Shown here: positions 1 to 9,500 of the stretch, in pieces | How the letters are laid out: each line of letters begins with the position of its first letter | Numbering within the stretch: position 1 is the stretch's first letter | Source of the DNA: Rufibacter psychrotolerans | GTDB lineage: Bacteria; Bacteroidota; Bacteroidia; Cytophagales; Hymenobacteraceae | NCBI RefSeq assembly: GCF_016924645.1 | Contig: NZ_JAFFJV010000005.1 | Span: 62,001 to 126,000 of the forward strand | Length of the DNA stretch: 64,000 nt | Reading direction: 5' to 3' | Translations under genes and position numbers: made by a program | The notes under the pieces: model-generated | What the model saw: the letters and a program-made list of their open reading frames with translations, nothing else | The model's database searches: none | Told to the model about the DNA's origin: nothing

Positions 1-1270
1 GGTAATGCAGCGCTAGACGGCTGAAGCCATAGTCATCTGAGATGGTTCCTCCCACCACCAAGTACGAGTACAGCACCGAGTCACGGAACTGCTCTAGGGT
101 AATCTCTGGAGCACGGTCTGGAATAACGGTAATCTGATGCGAGATCTGTTCTTTATTTTCTGAGTAGCGGTTCTTTAGGTGCATGCTATAGCCTTGGCTC
201 TGCAGAAACGTTTTACGCACTACGTACTCTTCATCTTCTGACTGGGCTTTTACCGTCTGCACAGGAGCGTTGAAACGGAGCCAGAGCGAATCTGCGTTGT
301 CCGCAGCCAGGCGCCAGGTAACCTGGGTGCCTTCCGGAATGGTGAGATCACCGGTGTTGTCCAGCGTTTCGGCGGGCTTTTTAGTATAAGCGGGGTATTT
401 CAGCTCAGCTCTTAACTGCCGAAGCATAGGCCGGGCCACCACCGATAAATGGTTTTCCTCCGAGAAAAAGCCTGCGCCGGTGAGCTGGAAATCCACGGAT
501 TCCTGCACCTGCTGGAAATCGTAGACGTAGGTCTGCTCGTCCAGCTTTTTCAAAGGAATAACCCGACCATCAATCACCAGAGACACTTCCTCAGGCACGG
601 AGCTGCCTTCAATGTTCACCTTCAGCTGGAAATCCTCACCTTTGAATGCCTGCAGAGACGGGTTCTGTATTACAAACTGGAACGGCGCTTTGGGCGCGTA
701 ATGCCGCTTGAAGTGGATGATCCGCTCGGTACCCTGCACAAAAAGCGTGGGGTAAATGAACGCCAACACCAGTACCAGCGCTAAGGGCAGCAGCACATAT
801 TTGAAGTAAGATCGGTTCTGGGTGAGCTTAATCCGCTCCGGGAAGTGGTAACCAGCTAGTTCCTCGGAGCGCTGTTCCACACTGGCGGCCACCAGATCAT
901 TGTTCATCGCCACATTTTTCAACTGCAGCAAATTCAGCAATCGGTCCTGGATCTCGGGGAAATAATGCGACACCTGTACGGCCGCCTGTTCATCTGACAG
1001 GAGCTTCTTGAGGTTGGTCAACGCCATGAGCGGCGTCCAGAGCCAACGAGCCACGGCAAACGCACTGATGGCTAAAAACGAGAACAGCAGAAACGCCCTT
1101 ACCTCTGGCTGAAAGTAAAAGAAGTACTCCAGAATGGTGATGAGCAGGAAAGAAGACAGTACCAACCCCAGGGAAAGTAATGCGCCTTTGACCAACAGGT
1201 TCAGGTAAAATTTGCGCTTAAACGCCTGAAGCTGCTGCAAAACTGAGTCTAAAGAACCGGCAGCCCGCAT
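1..1270 (-). CDS. DUF4175-like large membrane protein, N-terminal part (cut by window edge)
   Basis: This minus-strand frame is open from ATG at 1270 to the first base of the window, so only about 423 N-terminal residues are present and the stop lies outside. It begins MRAAGSLDSVLQQL. Two closely spaced hydrophobic segments lie at about residues 22-70 and a third near 155-170 (YVLLPLALVLVLAFIYPTLF). A beta-rich periplasmic part follows, with phrases such as NPSLQAFKGEDF and EEVSLVIDG. This layout matches DUF4175 proteins of Bacteroidota, which are about 1100 residues long and of unknown biochemical role. Family assignment rests on remembered similarity. The start is supported by the lack of coding sequence upstream. 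Confidence 0.72.
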   Translation of the reverse strand, partial: MRAAGSLDSVLQQLQAFKRKFYLNLLVKGALLSLGLVLSSFLLITILEYFFYFQPEVRAFLLFSFLAISAFAVARWLWTPLMALTNLKKLLSDEQAAVQVSHYFPEIQDRLLNLLQLKNVAMNNDLVAASVEQRSEELAGYHFPERIKLTQNRSYFKYVLLPLALVLVLAFIYPTLFVQGTERIIHFKRHYAPKAPFQFVIQNPSLQAFKGEDFQLKVNIEGSSVPEEVSLVIDGRVIPLKKLDEQTYVYDFQQVQESVDFQLTGAGFFSEENHLSVVARPMLRQLRAELKYPAYTKKPAETLDNTGDLTIPEGTQVTWRLAADNADSLWLRFNAPVQTVKAQSEDEEYVVRKTFLQSQGYSMHLKNRYSENKEQISHQITVIPDRAPEITLEQFRDSVLYSYLVVGGTISDDYGFSRLALHY

Positions 1271-1638
1271 AGTAAAACGTAGAATTAGAAAGGTAGCCCA
1301 GAAACGAGGCAAAAGGGAGAAGAATTCCCAGCCGTTTCCTTTGATTACATACGTAATTGATCAGTAGAGTATTAACTCTTTTCCTTACTAATTTATTGTT
1401 AATTCTTTGATTTGGAACCTACCAGTGCGGTTTTTGGTAAGTTTTCCGGAAATCTGGCTCAAAATGGAAGAGCCTGCCGTTGGGATTGTCCAATGCAGAC
1501 CACGGGCTGGGTTCATTTCCTATGAATAGACCTTGATAGAAGCTTAGCAGGAACCTGATAACACTAAAACAGAAATGCGTTTTGAGGCTGCTTTCTTCAA
1601 AACAGTCCCAAAACGCAATCTTGTAAAATGAGGGTAAT
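1271..1638. other. intergenic region with two palindromic elements
   Basis: No gene is visible here. The stretch separates the DUF4175 gene start from the 3' end of exonuclease III. It holds one decayed copy (about 1427-1466) and one good copy (1576-1617) of the palindrome family found throughout the window. A TACCTTTC box on the minus strand (1288-1295) could serve the DUF4175 gene, matching seven of eight positions of the Bacteroidota -7 box. Confidence 0.6.
1576..1617. repeat. palindromic 3'-end element
   Basis: TGCGTTTTGAGGC on the left pairs with the CCCAAAACGCA right arm. It lies 21 bp beyond the exonuclease III stop and could form a hairpin in that mRNA. It belongs to the family described in the findings. 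Confidence 0.65.
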
Positions 1639-2418
1639 CTATGCCTCTGCTTCTACCGGGTGCATCTCCAGCAGCACCGGGCAGTGGTCTGAGTGCTTGG
1701 CCTCGGAGAGGATAGCTGCCCGTTTCATGTAGGGCTTCAGGTGCTCAGACACCAGCAGGTAATCAATACGCCAGCCCAGGTTCTTGGCCCGCACATTGGC
1801 GCGGTAGCTCCACCAGGTATACTGGTGTGGCTCGGGGTTGAAGTGACGGAACGAGTCTATGTAGCCGTCCTGCAGAAAACTGCTGAACCAGTTGCGCTCT
1901 TCCGGAAGGAAACCTGAGCTGTTCGCGTTCGATTTGGGGTTGTGGATATCAATGGCCTGGTGGCAGATGTTGTAGTCGCCGCAAATGACCAAACCGGGCA
2001 CTGTAGCCTTTAAACCTTGAATGTACTGTTGAAAATCGCGGAGCCATTCCATCTTAAAGGACTGCCGATGTTCCCCGCTGGAGCCCGATGGCATGTACAC
2101 ATTTAACACGGAGTAGCCGTCATAATCGGCCCGAATCACGCGTCCCTCCTGGTCATACTGCTCTATGCCGCAGCCGATGCACACGTTTTTAGGCTCCTTT
2201 TTGGAAAGGATAGCCACTCCGCTGTAGCCCTTCTTCACAGCCGGATGGATGTACACGTGGTAACCCAGTTCCTCAAAGCAGGCTTTGTCAAACTTGGTTT
2301 CGTCGGCTTTGATTTCCTGCAGGCAAAGCACATCGGGGTTGGCGGCTTTTACCCAATCCAGAAAGCCTTTGGAGATGGCAGATCGGATTCCGTTTACGTT
2401 ATAGCTAATGATTTTCAT
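1639..2418 (-). CDS. xth: exodeoxyribonuclease III (AP endonuclease)
   Basis: This is a 259-residue protein, the usual length for ExoIII. It removes nucleotides from the 3' end of duplex DNA and cuts at abasic sites in base excision repair. Endonuclease/exonuclease/phosphatase motifs are in order: the N-terminal SYNVNGIRSA, the metal-binding glutamate in LCLQEIKAD (about residue 35), GDYNICH in the middle, WRIDYLLVS, and the C-terminal SDHCPV with the catalytic Asp-His. The ATG overlaps the stop of the upstream small gene by four bases (ATGA), which implies translational coupling. Confidence 0.95.
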   Translation of the reverse strand: MKIISYNVNGIRSAISKGFLDWVKAANPDVLCLQEIKADETKFDKACFEELGYHVYIHPAVKKGYSGVAILSKKEPKNVCIGCGIEQYDQEGRVIRADYDGYSVLNVYMPSGSSGEHRQSFKMEWLRDFQQYIQGLKATVPGLVICGDYNICHQAIDIHNPKSNANSSGFLPEERNWFSSFLQDGYIDSFRHFNPEPHQYTWWSYRANVRAKNLGWRIDYLLVSEHLKPYMKRAAILSEAKHSDHCPVLLEMHPVEAEA

Positions 2419-2759
2419 CTGTTCATTTGGTCAAAATACTCCAGTGCGTGCCACTTGAGCATGCGTTCCTGTTCCTTAAGATTGCATGCCGGCAGCGGCT
2501 TCACCGATTTCCAGTGTGGCCAGCCCTCCTGATCCAGACCCTCCAACTCATAGTACCCTGATAAGCTCAGCAGCTTGCAGGTGGCAATGTGCATGAGGTC
2601 CTGCTTTTCTTCTTTGGTGAACTCCCTAACTCCCTGCCCTAGTTCCTGCACACCAATCAAAAAAAGAATGGCGTTCAAATCGGGCTTTTTCCCAAACATC
2701 TTTTTGATGTTCTGCCGGAGTTCGGCCCACCGTACATCAAAATCTTCTTCGTTCTCCAT
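2415..2759 (-). CDS. conserved hypothetical protein coupled to xth
   Basis: This is a 114-residue soluble, mostly helical protein beginning MENEEDFDVRWAEL. It has a hydrophobic stretch (LNAILFLIGVQELGQG) but no signal peptide. I do not recognise a named domain. The stop codon overlaps the xth start as ATGA, so both are almost certainly made from one mRNA and may be co-translated. That context suggests, but does not prove, a role near DNA repair. The codon use resembles the neighbours. Confidence 0.8.
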   Translation of the reverse strand: MENEEDFDVRWAELRQNIKKMFGKKPDLNAILFLIGVQELGQGVREFTKEEKQDLMHIATCKLLSLSGYYELEGLDQEGWPHWKSVKPLPACNLKEQERMLKWHALEYFDQMNR

Positions 2760-2830
2760 TTAAGTAGGTGTTGATAAGTGCAGCTTAACAGAAGTGGATT
2801 ACTCTACTTTTTCCACTGACTTTGAAAAGT

Positions 2831-2867
2831 GTTTTTGGCCTGTTTCTCTATAAAAAGCCTTAAAACG
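2831..2867. repeat. palindromic element
   Basis: GTTTTTGGCC on the left and AAGCCTTAAAAC on the right form the two arms. It lies upstream of the small gene coupled to xth and is one of the few copies not directly beside a stop codon. Confidence 0.5.
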
Positions 2868-2950
2868 AAGCTTTAAAGTAAGATTTCGCATAAAGGCACT
2901 TTCTAGTTTCTGAAGGCGATTAATTGAGAAATCCACAGGAAAAGCAAACT

Positions 2951-2988
2951 TGTTTTAGGAGCGTTTACCGGAAAACAGGGCCAAAACA
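2951..2988. repeat. palindromic 3'-end element
   Basis: TGTTTTAGGAGCG and GGAAAACAGGGCC-AAAACA form nested inverted arms. It sits 7 bp beyond the stop of the AhpD-like gene. Confidence 0.65.
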
Positions 2989-2995
2989 GAACGCC

Positions 2996-3352
2996 TTATT
3001 GTTGCGCTTGTTGCTCGGTTTTCAGTTCTTCCCAGTATTCCACCGCTCTGCGGAAGTGCGGAATCACGATGGAACCACCAATCAAATTCGCGATGGCGAA
3101 AACCTCGTATACCTCCTCATCTGAGAGGCCGCACTCAAAGCATTTGCCCAGGTGGTATTTGATGCAGTCATCGCAGCGAAGCACCATGGAGCATGCCAGG
3201 CCCAGCATCTCTTTGGTCTTCACATCCAGGGCACCTTCGGCGTAAGCATTGGTGTCAAGGTTGAAAAAGCGTTTAATCACTTTATTGTCCGCCTCCATGA
3301 TCTTCTCGTTCATGCGGGTGCGGTAGTCGTTGAATTCTTTTATTAAGCTCAT
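2996..3352 (-). CDS. carboxymuconolactone decarboxylase / AhpD-like protein
   Basis: This 118-residue all-helical protein belongs to the CMD/AhpD family. The central RCDDCIKYHLGKC stretch carries the CxxC pair followed by the family histidine three residues later, the layout of AhpD-type peroxidase partners. The rest fits one CMD domain with no extension. Peroxidase reductant function is likely from the CxxC, but no alkyl hydroperoxide reductase gene is next to it. It is a single gene with its own likely promoter (TAACTTTG box at 3394-3401). Confidence 0.85.
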   Translation of the reverse strand: MSLIKEFNDYRTRMNEKIMEADNKVIKRFFNLDTNAYAEGALDVKTKEMLGLACSMVLRCDDCIKYHLGKCFECGLSDEEVYEVFAIANLIGGSIVIPHFRRAVEYWEELKTEQQAQQ

Positions 3353-3393
3353 TGTTGTGCTGAATTAATAATGGGATGATGTTAGCCCGTATG

Positions 3394-3401
3394 CAAAGTT
3401 A
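3394..3401 (-). promoter_or_regulatory. -7 promoter box for the AhpD-like gene
   Basis: On the minus strand this reads TAACTTTG, a full match to the Bacteroidota -7 consensus TAnnTTTG. It ends about 41 bases before the ATG at 3352. A convincing -33 TTTG at the usual spacing was not found. Confidence 0.5.
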
Positions 3402-3424
3402 CATCAAATAAACGGCAAGTATTT

Positions 3425-4138
3425 ATGTTGCAGCTGCAGACCGAGTTCCGGACGCTCTACCATGACCTCCTGGCCTTGTTATTTCCGGAGGAATGTCGGG
3501 CCTGTGCCGGCGAACTAGTCCTAGGCGAAGAGGTCATCTGCAGTCATTGCCGCATCAAACTACCCTACACCAATTACCACCTCTCCCCTACTGACAACCC
3601 TTTGCACCGGGTTTTCTGGGGTCGGGTTCCGGTACAACTGGCGGTGGCGTACCTCAAGTTCCAAGAGAAAGGACGCGTGCAGCGGCTCCTGCACCAACTC
3701 AAATACAAAGGACAGGAAGAGGTGGGTGAAACCTTAGGCCGATGGTTTGGGGACGCTCTCAAAAGTCAGGAAGCTTTTCAGGAAGTAGAAGTGGTAGTGC
3801 CCGTTCCCTTACACCGAAGTAAACGCAGGCAAAGAGGCTACAACCAGGTGGAAGGATTTGCCCGAGCCATTGCCGAGGCGTTAACTGTTCCTTTGTCTAC
3901 TGAAGCCTTGCGGAAGAACAAAAGCCAGGGCACTCAAACCACCAAGAACCGACAAGCCCGCTGGGAGGCCATGAAGCAACTGTATGCGATTGGGCAGGCA
4001 GAGGAAATAACGGGCAAGCACGTGTTGCTGGTAGATGATGTGATTACCACCGGTGCTACTCTGGAGGCATGCGCTGATCTGCTACTCAAACATGGGGCTC
4101 GGGCCGTGAGTGTGGCATCCATTGCCTACACTTTATAA
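3425..4138 (+). CDS. comF: ComF family phosphoribosyltransferase-like protein
   Basis: This is a 237-residue ComF protein, linked in other bacteria to DNA uptake and possibly DNA processing. An N-terminal zinc ribbon is seen (CRACAGEL and ICSHCRI, two CxxC pairs near residues 25 and 45). It is followed by the conserved VPVPLHRSKRRQRGYNQ block and a PRPP-binding loop in LLVDDVITTGAT near residue 205. Length and motifs are complete. It is transcribed alone, diverging from the AhpD-like gene, and ends at a strong bidirectional hairpin shared with gldJ. Confidence 0.92.
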   Translation: MLQLQTEFRTLYHDLLALLFPEECRACAGELVLGEEVICSHCRIKLPYTNYHLSPTDNPLHRVFWGRVPVQLAVAYLKFQEKGRVQRLLHQLKYKGQEEVGETLGRWFGDALKSQEAFQEVEVVVPVPLHRSKRRQRGYNQVEGFARAIAEALTVPLSTEALRKNKSQGTQTTKNRQARWEAMKQLYAIGQAEEITGKHVLLVDDVITTGATLEACADLLLKHGARAVSVASIAYTL

Positions 4139-4146
4139 AAGGGGCT

Positions 4147-4190
4147 ATAAAACAAAGAAGGCCGGTTTTCACCGGCCTTCTTTGTTTTAT
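4147..4190. terminator. bidirectional terminator between comF and gldJ
   Basis: A perfect stem, AAAACAAAGAAGGCCGGT with its complement, closes on a four-base loop. T runs follow in both directions. It serves the two convergent genes. Confidence 0.88.
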
Positions 4191-4204
4191 AGAAACTGAT
4201 CTTA

Positions 4205-5392
4205 TTATCTGTTGGAGCCAGTGTTGATCATGGCGCAACGGAAACCAATGGTAGAAGTAGCAGAATCCTGGTCCATGAACCTACGAGTTCCTGGTGATAA
4301 CCAGTACGCCACGTCTTTCCAGGAACCACCTTTGTACACGCGCACGGTGTTGGTGATCAAGGACTGGAAGCCGGCTACGTCATAGTTGGTAGTGTCGTCC
4401 ATTACCCCGTTGCGACGCACTGGGTTCAGGTCTTCCACATCCTGGAACGAAAGCGGACGGTACACGTCTTGCACCCACTCGTTCACGTTACCGGCCATGT
4501 TGTACAGACCAAAATCGTTCGGCGGATAAGCGTACACGTACTCGGTGATCATGGCGCCGTCGTTCAAAGAACCGGCAATACCGGCGTAGTCACCGCGGCC
4601 ACGCTTAAAGTTAGCCAGGAACTGGCCTTGGTTCTTGCCGTAAGGGTTACGCACCTGGTGGCCATCCCAGGGGTAGATACGCTTGTTGCTTTGGTTTTCT
4701 TCCTCGTCCAGCTGGGTGCCAATCAGGGCTTGCGCCGCGTACTCCCACTCGGCTTCTGTGGGGAGACGGTAGTTAGGCAATACCGCGCCAGACTCAATAG
4801 GAGGCGTGCTGCCTTCGGCCAGTTCACCGTCATACTCAGCCGCCAGGTTTTTGTTCACCATAGCAGTTCTCCAGGTACAGTAGTCCTGGGCCTGCAACCA
4901 GCTCACCCCTACCACTGGATAGTACCGGAAACCTGGGTAACGCAGGTAATAGCTCACGTAAGGGTCGTTGAAAGACAACTCACGCTCCCACACGGTAGTG
5001 TCGGGCAGGGCTTTGGTATAGATTTCTTCTGAAGAGTCTTTTCTGATGTAGTGCAGGTACTCCAGCCAGTGAATGTTGGCTACCTCTGCCTCATCCATGT
5101 AGAAAGAGGCCACTGTAACGGTACGCTCAATGTTGTCACGGGTCATGGCCACATCTTCCTCAGAAGAGCCCAGGGTGGTTCTACCTCCTTCAATAAATAC
5201 CAAGCCTGGTCCTTCGGGTACGTCAGAATAGTCTGCTACCGCAAAGCCGCCTTCTTCATCATCGTAGGCGATTCCGGTGGCTGTACTATTCTTCCCGGGG
5301 TTTTGGCTGGTGGGAAGTTTGTTCTTGGAGCAGGAGGAGAAAACCATAGCTCCTGCGGCCAGCACGTACAGTAAATGTTTAGACAGTTTCAT
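4205..5392 (-). CDS. gldJ: gliding motility / type IX secretion lipoprotein GldJ
   Basis: This is a formylglycine-generating-enzyme-fold (SUMF1) lipoprotein. The ATG at 5392 gives a clean lipoprotein signal, MKLSKHLLYVLAAGAMVFSSC. The longer frame starting at 5434 adds 14 unlikely residues. Family blocks are FIEGGRTTLG, SFYMDEAEV, YPVVGVSWLQA, NYRLPTEAEWEYAA, NDFGLYNMAGNVNEW and VYKGGSWKD. The combination and the ending fit GldJ rather than GldK. GldJ stabilises the GldK ring of the type IX secretion and gliding machine. At about 395 residues it is shorter than the roughly 560-residue flavobacterial form. It is probably co-transcribed with porP/sprF upstream. Confidence 0.85.
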   Translation of the reverse strand: MKLSKHLLYVLAAGAMVFSSCSKNKLPTSQNPGKNSTATGIAYDDEEGGFAVADYSDVPEGPGLVFIEGGRTTLGSSEEDVAMTRDNIERTVTVASFYMDEAEVANIHWLEYLHYIRKDSSEEIYTKALPDTTVWERELSFNDPYVSYYLRYPGFRYYPVVGVSWLQAQDYCTWRTAMVNKNLAAEYDGELAEGSTPPIESGAVLPNYRLPTEAEWEYAAQALIGTQLDEEENQSNKRIYPWDGHQVRNPYGKNQGQFLANFKRGRGDYAGIAGSLNDGAMITEYVYAYPPNDFGLYNMAGNVNEWVQDVYRPLSFQDVEDLNPVRRNGVMDDTTNYDVAGFQSLITNTVRVYKGGSWKDVAYWLSPGTRRFMDQDSATSTIGFRCAMINTGSNR

Positions 5393-5466
5393 AAAATCGG
5401 TAAATACCAGGTAAAATTGTATTCTTTTGGTCAAATGTGGCTTTTAACACGCAATGATATAGAAAA

Positions 5467-6543
5467 TTAGAATGCTGGGCAAGCAATACGATTGTATTTT
5501 TTGTCGTACCCTAACCGTTTGAAAATCTTCAAGTAATCCACTTTCTCAAAGGAAAGAACCAGTTCGTGCGAGGGACCCACGGCAATTGGACTGGAAGCCA
5601 GCGGATGCCGATAACCATATCCTACCTTAAATCCTTTATGCGTAACGCCAACTATCCCTTGTATAGTACTGGCCAGCGAAGTATTTTTTGTCCCCGGTAA
5701 CAGTGTCATTCCCAACCCCATGGTAACAGGCGTTATGTTTGCGTAAATGGTTGCGTCTAAGCGAGTAAAGGTACGTTGTTGCGTATACGAAAGTGTGGGC
5801 GTAAAGCTGATTTCTTCAAAGTGATTTTTATCAAAATAGCTTCTGGCGTAGAACTTGTACCCGGTCTGCACCTGAAAGGTTGGGGCCATGGTGGCACCAG
5901 TGGCTTCCCCCACGGTAGGACTATTGACATGATGCCCCGATACGCCCACCCAGAATTGGCGGGTGTAGAGCAAAAGCCCCCCAGAAACCGTCAGGTAAGA
6001 GGTTCTGTCCAGGCCAAATGTTTCAGCGGTGGGGTTCAGGACAGTGCCGTTACCGCCCAGTTGGTCTTCAAAGACCAGGCTGCTGGCCGAGGGCTTCTGG
6101 GCCCCGTACCCCACCTGCAAACCGGCGCTCAGGTCTAGCTTTTCTCTTAGTTTGGTGTGGTAGGCATACAGCGCGCCCAGTTGTATTTTCTGGTACCCAC
6201 CGGCCGGGGCCTTGTCGGTCATGAAGGTGGCGCCTATGGCGTTGCGGTTGTTCTCAAACCGGTATTCCCCGCTGGCCCATTGGGTGCTGAACCCGTTCTG
6301 CACGCCCACCCATTGCGCGCGGTGCCCGGCCGTGATGCTGTAGTCAGACAATAAACCGGTAAAAGCGGGGTTAAGGAAAAGACGGTGCGCATACGGCAGG
6401 GTACTTGTATTTTCCTGGGCCAGCCCTTGAGCGCAGGGCGCCAGCAGCAGCACCCCGGCCAGCAGGTACCATTGCTTGGTCACCAGCTGCGGAGAGGGCA
6501 AGAGACACAGAAATTGCATGACCCGGCGGGTGAGAATATTCAT
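5467..6543 (-). CDS. PorP/SprF family type IX secretion outer membrane protein
   Basis: This roughly 358-residue beta-barrel protein is exported. After a signal with QWYLLAGVLLLAPCAQGLAQ it has the family opening YAHRLFLNPAFTG, followed by GHRAQWVG, NRNAIGATFMTDKAP and many alternating hydrophobic strands, with the usual GYGYRHPLAS near the end. PorP/SprF proteins sit in the outer membrane and connect cargo or the PorE/GldK complex to the type IX system. ATG at 6543 is preferred. One at 6576 and one at 6519 are possible. gldJ follows 74 bp downstream, and an AsmA gene diverges 45 bp upstream. Confidence 0.85.
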   Translation of the reverse strand: MNILTRRVMQFLCLLPSPQLVTKQWYLLAGVLLLAPCAQGLAQENTSTLPYAHRLFLNPAFTGLLSDYSITAGHRAQWVGVQNGFSTQWASGEYRFENNRNAIGATFMTDKAPAGGYQKIQLGALYAYHTKLREKLDLSAGLQVGYGAQKPSASSLVFEDQLGGNGTVLNPTAETFGLDRTSYLTVSGGLLLYTRQFWVGVSGHHVNSPTVGEATGATMAPTFQVQTGYKFYARSYFDKNHFEEISFTPTLSYTQQRTFTRLDATIYANITPVTMGLGMTLLPGTKNTSLASTIQGIVGVTHKGFKVGYGYRHPLASSPIAVGPSHELVLSFEKVDYLKIFKRLGYDKKYNRIACPAF

Positions 6544-6588
6544 TTGAAAATACCTAAACTTACAGGTTGAAAACACACAAGCATTGAC

Positions 6589-9500
6589 ATGAAGAAAGTA
6601 GTTATAGGGCTGGCCGTATTTCTGGTAGTGGTGCTGGCCGCCGCTGCCTTACTACCTGTTTTATTCAAAGATAAGATTAAGGAGCGGCTGGATAAAGAAA
6701 TCGCCAAAAGTATCAACGCCCGCGTTATATACGAAACAGATAACGTAAGTCTGTCCCTGTTTCGCACATTTCCAGACCTGGGGCTGAGCGTGAAAGAACT
6801 TACCATAGTGGGCAAAGACTCCTTCCAGCGCGACACCCTGGCCTACCTGCCCGATTTCAGTCTGGGCCTGGATCTGATGAGCGTTATGTCCGGCGACCAG
6901 ATGGAGATCACCTCGGTGCAGCTGCAGGAACCCCGCATTAAGTTACTCGTGCTCAAAAGCGGAAAAGCCAACTGGGACATCTTCCTCCCCGACACCGCCG
7001 CTGCCCCGGAAGCGCAGGACACCACCGATTTCAAGATGGGCATTGACCAGTGGAAGATCAACAACGGCCAGCTGGTGTACCAAGACCTGAGCATTCCGTT
7101 TGGGTTGACCGCCTACAACGTGCAGCACACTGGCAGCGGAGACCTGGCCAAAGACGTCTTTGACATGGAGACCCAAACGCAGGCCGAGCGCTTCACCATG
7201 ACCTACGGCGGTGTGAACTACATTGAGAACAAAAAGTTGGACGCCGACGTGACCCTGGCCATGGACCTGGCCAATGGCAAGTACACCTTCAAAGACAACC
7301 ATTTCAAGCTGAATGATTTTGCCCTGGGCATGGCTGGCTCCATTGCCATGCCCACCGAGGACATCAACCTGGACCTTACCTTCAAAGCCCTGGAGACCGA
7401 CTTTAAAACGCTCTTCTCCCTGGTGCCCGGGGTGTACACCCAGCAGTTCAAAGACGTACAGACCGATGGCAAGATCGCCTTCAACGGCTTCGTGAAAGGG
7501 GTGTTCAACGAGACCTCCCTGCCGGGCTTCGGCGTGGACCTGCAGGTGAACAACGGTACCTTCCAGTACCCGGACCTGCCGCAGGCCGCCAAAAACATCA
7601 ACATTGACATGAGCGTGAAGAACGCCGACGGCAACCTGGACCATACCGTGGTAGACGTGCGCAAGCTGCACCTTGACTTAGGCAAGAACCCCGTAGATGG
7701 CCGGGTGCTCATAGACGGGCTGGAGCCTATGAAGGTAGACGGCAACCTGAAAGCCCGGTTAGACCTGGCCGAGGTCACCAAAGTATTTCCGGTGGAGGGC
7801 ACCACCCTGCGCGGCCTGCTGGACGTGAACGCCCAGGCCAAAGGCGTGTACTTTGAAGAGCACATGCCCGTGGTCACCGCCGTGCTCAACCTCACCAACG
7901 GCTACGTGAAATCGGCCGACTTCCCCGCGCCGCTGGAGCAGGTGACCGTTGCCTCTACCGTGACCAACCGCACCGGCAACGCCGCCGACACTGACATTCA
8001 GATTTCCCGCTTCCGGATGCTGCTGGACAAAGAGCCCCTGGAAGGCCGCGTGTTTGTGAAGAACCTGGCCCAACCCCAATTTGATGCCGATATCAAGGGC
8101 GTGCTGGATTTGACCAAACTCACCAAGATCTTCCCCATTGAAGGCACCACCCTCAGCGGCCGCCTCAACGGCAACATCCAGGCCAAAGGCAAGATGACTG
8201 ACGTGGATGCCGGCCGCTACGGCAACGTGCAGGCCAGCGGAACGGTGCAGATCGCGCAGCTTAACTATAAGAGCACCGATCTGCCCCAAGGCATGCGCAT
8301 CAACTCGGCCAGGGCCACGTTCAACAATGAGCAGGTGGCGCTGCAGCAGCTGAACGGCTACCTGGGCAAGAGCGACGTGCAGATGGATGGCACCGTGTCT
8401 AACTACATGGGCTACTTGTTCTCTGAGAACCAGCCCCTGCGCGGGAGCTTCACCCTGAAGTCAACCAATTTCAACGTGAACGAGTGGATGGTAGACGAGC
8501 ACACCGGCCAGGCAGTTCCGGCCTCTACACAGGAGGCGCAGGGCGTGGTGCAGGTACCCGCCAACCTGGACATGGTGTTGACAACCCAGGCCGGCACGGT
8601 GATCTATGACAACCTGAAGCTGCAGAACCTCAAAGGGAAAATTGCGCTTAAAGACCAGATAGCCAGGTTAGAGGACGTTTCTTTCAACACGCTGGGCGGC
8701 CAGTTTTCCACCACCGGGTCGTATGACTCCAGAGACCTTATCCACCCTAAGTTTTCGTTTGGGTTAGACATCAAGAGCCTTGATTTTCAACAGGCGTTCA
8801 ATGCCTTCAACACCATCCAGCACCTGGCCCCCATCACCAAGTTGCTGAAGGGAGAGTTCACCACCAAGTTCACCCTTAACGGGGAGCTGGGCAGCGACAT
8901 GATGCCGGTGTTGAGCAGCCTTACCGGCAAAGGAATGGTGGAAGTGGTGGAAGCCGTAGTGGCCAATATCAAGGCCCTGGGCAAGATCAGCCAGCTGACC
9001 AACCTGAATGAGCTGCAGAGCTTCACCCTCAAGAACCGGGGCTTCGCCGCCGAGATCGTGGGCGGAAACCTGGTGGTGAAACCCTTCGATTTCTCGGTGG
9101 GCGATATTAAGATGACCGTAGGCGGCACCAACAACCTCAGCGGCAAAGTAGACTACGTGGTGGCCATGGACGTGCCTTCGGGCAAGGTAGGGAATGCCCT
9201 GGCGGGGAAAATCACCAGCCTTACCGGGGTGCAGAACCTCAACAGCCTGGAGCGGGTTACCCTGCAGCTGGGCGTTACCGGTAATTACAATGACCCCGCC
9301 GTAGCCCTGAAGGGCAGCAGCCTGAAAGCAGAGGCCTCTACCCTGGTAAAACAGGTGGTAACCAGCAAGCTGGAGAACGTGAAGGAAAAGCTGAACGTGA
9401 ACGTGCCTACCAACAAAGACAGCCTCAGGGCCGAACTGGCTCGTAAGCAGCAGGAGGCCGAGCTGAAGGCCCGCCAGGAACTGGAGAAGAAACGCCAGGA

